Of a DNA stretch of 8,732 nt, positions 6,563 through 8,732 are shown piece after piece. Source of the DNA: Alkalinema sp. CAN_BIN05 (GTDB taxonomy: Bacteria > Cyanobacteriota > Cyanobacteriia > Leptolyngbyales > Leptolyngbyaceae); contig JAJAYH010000335.1 of NCBI GenBank assembly GCA_026786325.1, positions 1-8,732 of the forward strand, in the 5' to 3' direction. Positions within the stretch are counted from its first letter, which is position 1; every line of letters begins with the position of its first letter. The notes beneath the pieces are model-generated. The model was not told the origin of the DNA and ran no database searches. It was given only the letters and a program-made list of their open reading frames with translations. The position numbers were made by a program, and so were the translations under genes.

Positions 6563-7423
6563 GTGCCTTCCCCTATGCCTATGAATAGTATTACTTTAGA
6601 AATATCCTCTTTGCGTCAGACGATCGATCGAACATTTGTGATTGCTTATCAGGAAGATACAACGCTTTTAGAATCGATATTTCATGGCGAACAACTGCCC
6701 TATGAAGTGTTACGTCAAGTTGAAGGCGAGATTCCGTCTGATTTTTCCCGTAGCTATGCTTGCTTGATGAATCACTGTAAAGCTTGGCGCAAAATTGTTG
6801 CAGCAGGAAAGGCCGCACTGATTATTGAAGCTGATTTTGTTCCCGTAAAGGGGTTCGCTAATTTGCCCATGCCCTGCGACGTGATGGACAATAGGACGGG
6901 TGTGGCATGGCTCTATACTTGCGCATCTCAGCTTTATTCGGTGACAGCGGATGGTTTTGCCGAGGGATTTTCGGTCTCAACGGTGGCTTATATAGTGACT
7001 CCGAATGGGGCAGTTGGGCTTTTAGCGTTGGCCGAAAAAATCCGGTTGAAGTATGGAGAACGTAGTTATGGTGCTTGGGATTCGGAAGTCGAAAGCTTTT
7101 TACGATCGCGTTCTTTAGTCTGCTACATTCCGTTTCGCAACTATGGTGAACATGGCGGTATTCCCAATCCGGAACATGCTAAAAATCGCGATCGTTGGAA
7201 GCACTTTAGCAGTTGTCATCGGGCCGATCGGCTCTATGGAGAGTTAGCCTTTTTACCAGCTTATGCCTTGAATCGTTGGGAATTACGACAAGTGCGTTTG
7301 TATGCGCGGATGAAGGGATTAGGGCGGTTGTTTTTGGGAAAATTTTTGCGTTGGAAAGTGATGCGGCGATCGAGTTTTCCGCTACGACTATTAGGATTTG
7401 CCGTGAGACGACAAGGACTATAG
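6563..7423 (+). CDS. Glycosyltransferase family 25-like protein
   Basis: Probable sugar transferase of the LPS-biosynthesis GT25 type. Seen: an N-terminal beta strand (RTFVIAYQED, residues 23-32); the family's Ser-H-W region as SYACLMNHCKAW (64-75); the strand plus acidic motif ALIIEADF (85-92), where GT25 enzymes usually have EDD; STVAYIVTPNGAVGLL (139-154), matching the usual 'yivs..GA.kll' element; an acidic WDSE (172-175); and YGEHGGIPNPEH (194-205). The last 56 residues are strongly basic with aromatic and leucine residues, suggesting membrane-surface attachment. There is no signal peptide or transmembrane helix. The start is uncertain: GTG 6563 is the longest, ATG 6575 and ATG 6581 are equally possible, and no ribosome site is well placed. 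It lies 78 bases after the kinase gene with no terminator seen, so co-transcription is possible. Acceptor and sugar are unknown. The fold call is fairly safe; activity is inferred. Confidence 0.75.
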   Translation: MPSPMPMNSITLEISSLRQTIDRTFVIAYQEDTTLLESIFHGEQLPYEVLRQVEGEIPSDFSRSYACLMNHCKAWRKIVAAGKAALIIEADFVPVKGFANLPMPCDVMDNRTGVAWLYTCASQLYSVTADGFAEGFSVSTVAYIVTPNGAVGLLALAEKIRLKYGERSYGAWDSEVESFLRSRSLVCYIPFRNYGEHGGIPNPEHAKNRDRWKHFSSCHRADRLYGELAFLPAYALNRWELRQVRLYARMKGLGRLFLGKFLRWKVMRRSSFPLRLLGFAVRRQGL

Positions 7424-7458
7424 CGATTCAATTCGTATTAGCGTTTGTCCGTCTCACG
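7402..7458. repeat. Inverted repeat spanning two facing stop codons
   Basis: CGTGAGACG-ACAA (7402-7414) pairs with TTGT-C-CGTCTCACG (7445-7458): 9 perfect pairs, one bulged base, then 4 more. The 30-base loop contains the stop of the glycosyltransferase (7421-7423) and of the - strand gene (7438-7440). There is no T-run on either side, so it is not a classical terminator. It may still act as a two-way transcript-end or stabilising structure. Confidence 0.5.
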
Positions 7459-7623
7459 AATGGCATCTTCAGTACGACCATAGGGATTAACTTTTGGTCG
7501 CCATTCGGGGAATGCCGAGACCATCATATTGTCCAGGCTAGTTCGGGCAGCGGTGCTATATTTCCCGATCGGTTTTGGCAGAACTTGATCGCCGAATGCG
7601 ACAAAACAGACTGTAAATAACAA
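7438..7623 (-). CDS. Small single-hydrophobic-segment protein, unknown function; start codon uncertain
   Basis: Function not recognised. From TTG at 7623 it encodes 61 residues: a hydrophobic start (MLFTVCFVAF), then GDQVLPKPIGKYSTAARTSL and a polar tail containing FPEWRPKVNPYGRTEDAI. It could be a small membrane or exported protein. I think it is real because it fills the gap between two genes, its codons resemble its neighbours, and it ends 14 bases from the facing gene's stop. The odd point is the 5' end. The frame is open back to TTT 7641, adding more hydrophobic residues (FPVGLILL), but TGA lies at 7644-7642. Just before that TGA is ATG AAA (7650-7645), with AAGAG (7664-7660) 9 bases upstream. 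So either a TTG/ATT start is used, or the original ATG start is cut off by a codon-3 stop. A + strand frame of 135 residues overlaps it but mostly shadows the glycosyltransferase. Confidence 0.5.
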   Translation of the reverse strand: MLFTVCFVAFGDQVLPKPIGKYSTAARTSLDNMMVSAFPEWRPKVNPYGRTEDAIRETDKR

Positions 7624-7651
7624 AATTAAGCCAACAGGAAATCATTTCATG

Positions 7652-7736
7652 GGATATGGCTCTTTTGAGGTGGATAAAGAACTCTGAAAATTATCCGAAA
7701 ATTAAACGTATCCAAATTAGATAATGCGAGTGGATA
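7652..7736. promoter_or_regulatory. Five GGATA/TATCC elements in a divergent intergenic region
   Basis: GGATA occurs at 7652, 7672 and 7732, and its complement TATCC at 7692 and 7709, so start spacings are 20, 20, 17 and 23 bases. Two pairs form dyads: GGATAA/TTATCC (7672-7677, 7691-7696) and GTATCC/GGATAC (7708-7713, 7732-7737). They lie between the 5' ends of two genes reading apart, so a shared operator region is plausible. No firm promoter is visible, although AGATAAT (7719-7725) could be a -10 for the + strand gene. I see nothing else in 7624-7808. Confidence 0.35.
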
Positions 7737-7808
7737 CCCTGAGTAATCATCTTGCCCTAATTCAACTAAAATGCCATCTAAACCTAAACCATTCAATAAT
7801 CGCTCTTC

Positions 7809-8732
7809 GTGAGAAAAATTGTGATACAACTATTTCGCCTCAATCGCGCCCACATTATTATTTTTCCAAGAGCGACGATCGCACTGTTCGGGGCAATAGC
7901 GCTTTCCCTCACCTCAATTTCTCCTGTTTTCGCCGCACCCATCACCCTGGAACCTCCCTCGTTGAAGCAATCCCCTAAGACGAATAAGCCAAAACTTAAT
8001 GTCATAAAGCCAAAACCCAAACCTCCTAAGCCAAAACCTGTGAAACCGGGTGAGTTACAGCCCTTTTTTGATTCTGTGGAGACTGGGGAATTATTATCGT
8101 TTCCTCGTGGGATTGAAGTGGACGCGATGCCTAAGCCGCCTACGGTGACAGCGTTTGATCAACAGGTGCTGAATACTTGTGGAGCATTTGGCAGTGGGGT
8201 TTCGGTGGACCAGGTGCGATCGTTGTTTGAGAAGAATCCTGACATTGTGGCCCAAATTAAAAAAGCTGTCGAAGAAAGTGTTGTTCAACCGCCTGGAGTG
8301 CCTGTTCGTCGTCAGTTGAAGGAAGTCTTTTTTGAGGATTTGGTGGCGATGTGGACGGGACAGCGGGGATTTGAACATATTTTCTGTGGGCAGGTGAGGG
8401 GCAATCAGATTAGGGGATTGCATTTTGCTGCGCGTTATTATGAGCTTCAACGAAAGGGCGTTATGGGTCGTTTACCGTTTAATCAACGGCAAGAAGAGGT
8501 GATTGCTGGATTGGTGTATACGGTGGGGATTCAGGCGAAGGTGAATGGTCGAGTATTGAACGATCGTAAGGCTGGTTATTCCTATGTGAGTTCGGCGCTG
8601 GAAATTTTGATTGATGGGACGCGGGCTTATACTCAGTTCAAAATAAATAGCGGGCAGAACAATTCGGTGTGTTTATACAATGCTGAAGACATTGAGACAT
8701 TACAGAGGTTTAAGGCGGTGTTTGTGAAGAAC
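7809..8732 (+). CDS. Exported EndoU-type ribonuclease domain protein, 3' end outside window
   Basis: Likely a secreted or periplasmic metal-independent or Mn-dependent RNase of the EndoU superfamily; 308 residues are visible and the frame is open at the window end. From GTG 7809, residues 1-42 form a signal peptide: RK and R residues, then a hydrophobic core (ATIALFGAIALSLTSI) and VFA|AP as cleavage site. Residues 60-80 are a Lys/Pro repeat that may thread through or bind the cell wall. The EndoU domain shows FEHIFCGQ with His190, GLHFAARYYELQRKG with His205, and Lys254 before GYSYVSSALEILIDGTRAY. The spacings of 15 and 49 residues are close to the His-His-Lys spacing in frog XendoU (H162, H178, K224, from memory). 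An alternative start is GTG 7821, which has GAGA six bases upstream and keeps the signal peptide. Single-domain exported EndoU proteins are known in cyanobacteria. No contact-dependent toxin delivery domain is present, and any immunity gene would be beyond the window. Confidence 0.8.
   Translation, partial: MRKIVIQLFRLNRAHIIIFPRATIALFGAIALSLTSISPVFAAPITLEPPSLKQSPKTNKPKLNVIKPKPKPPKPKPVKPGELQPFFDSVETGELLSFPRGIEVDAMPKPPTVTAFDQQVLNTCGAFGSGVSVDQVRSLFEKNPDIVAQIKKAVEESVVQPPGVPVRRQLKEVFFEDLVAMWTGQRGFEHIFCGQVRGNQIRGLHFAARYYELQRKGVMGRLPFNQRQEEVIAGLVYTVGIQAKVNGRVLNDRKAGYSYVSSALEILIDGTRAYTQFKINSGQNNSVCLYNAEDIETLQRFKAVFVKN

Noticed and set aside
7213..7620. 135-residue open frame on the + strand
   Set aside because: More than half overlaps the end of the glycosyltransferase in another frame and the rest lies opposite the small - strand gene, whose translation looks more protein-like.
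7775..7792. CTAAACCTAAACC telomere-like direct repeat
   Set aside because: Only two copies of a 6-bp unit; too short to mean anything in AT-rich intergenic DNA.
7724..7978. 84-residue open frame on the + strand starting at ATG 7724
   Set aside because: It overlaps the start of the EndoU protein in another frame; the GTG-started frame gives a clear signal peptide and domain, this one gives nothing recognisable.
8094..8450. 118-residue open frame on the - strand
   Set aside because: It is antisense to the EndoU gene, His/Arg/Asn-rich and without any recognisable feature.

Overview
The window looks like cyanobacterial chromosome. It holds two exact copies of the octamer GCGATCGC (1934-1941, 4358-4365) and many CGATCG cores, the HIP1 signature common in cyanobacterial genomes. 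The largest gene has the cyanobacterial taxis/pilus CheA layout: Hpt, linker, kinase core, CheW and receiver in one chain, of the PixL / PilL / HmpE kind. Species cannot be named from this sequence.

Region 1 (1-6484) is a chemotaxis or phototaxis block on the + strand. It begins inside a methyl-accepting chemotaxis protein (MCP; HAMP remnant plus signalling coiled coil). A 263-base gap follows, holding five 11-bp direct repeats, a dyad and two hairpins that are each followed by T-rich sequence. Next is a 1766-residue CheA-type hybrid histidine kinase. The MCP would control CheA autophosphorylation. Phosphate would pass from the Hpt histidine to the built-in receiver or to separate CheY-like proteins outside the window, most likely tuning type IV pilus motility. 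The kinase is far longer than ordinary CheA because of an acidic, Asp/Leu-rich linker of about 840 residues. The linker carries three sets of tandem repeats, a recurring D-[DS]-L-F / D-[LIV]-W short motif and two hydrophobic Gly/Ala/Val segments.

Region 2 (6485-7440) holds a glycosyltransferase-25-like gene, facing a small gene on the - strand. The small gene encodes one hydrophobic segment and a short tail. Its only upstream in-frame ATG is followed by TGA at codon 3. An inverted repeat spans the two facing stop codons.

Region 3 (7441-8732) has a 185-base gap between the small gene and a + strand gene running off the window end. The gap holds five GGATA/TATCC pentamers about two helical turns apart. 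The last gene has a GTG start and encodes an exported protein: signal peptide, Lys/Pro-rich stretch and an EndoU-type RNase domain with a recognisable His-His-Lys triad. No rRNA, tRNA, CRISPR array or insertion sequence was seen.
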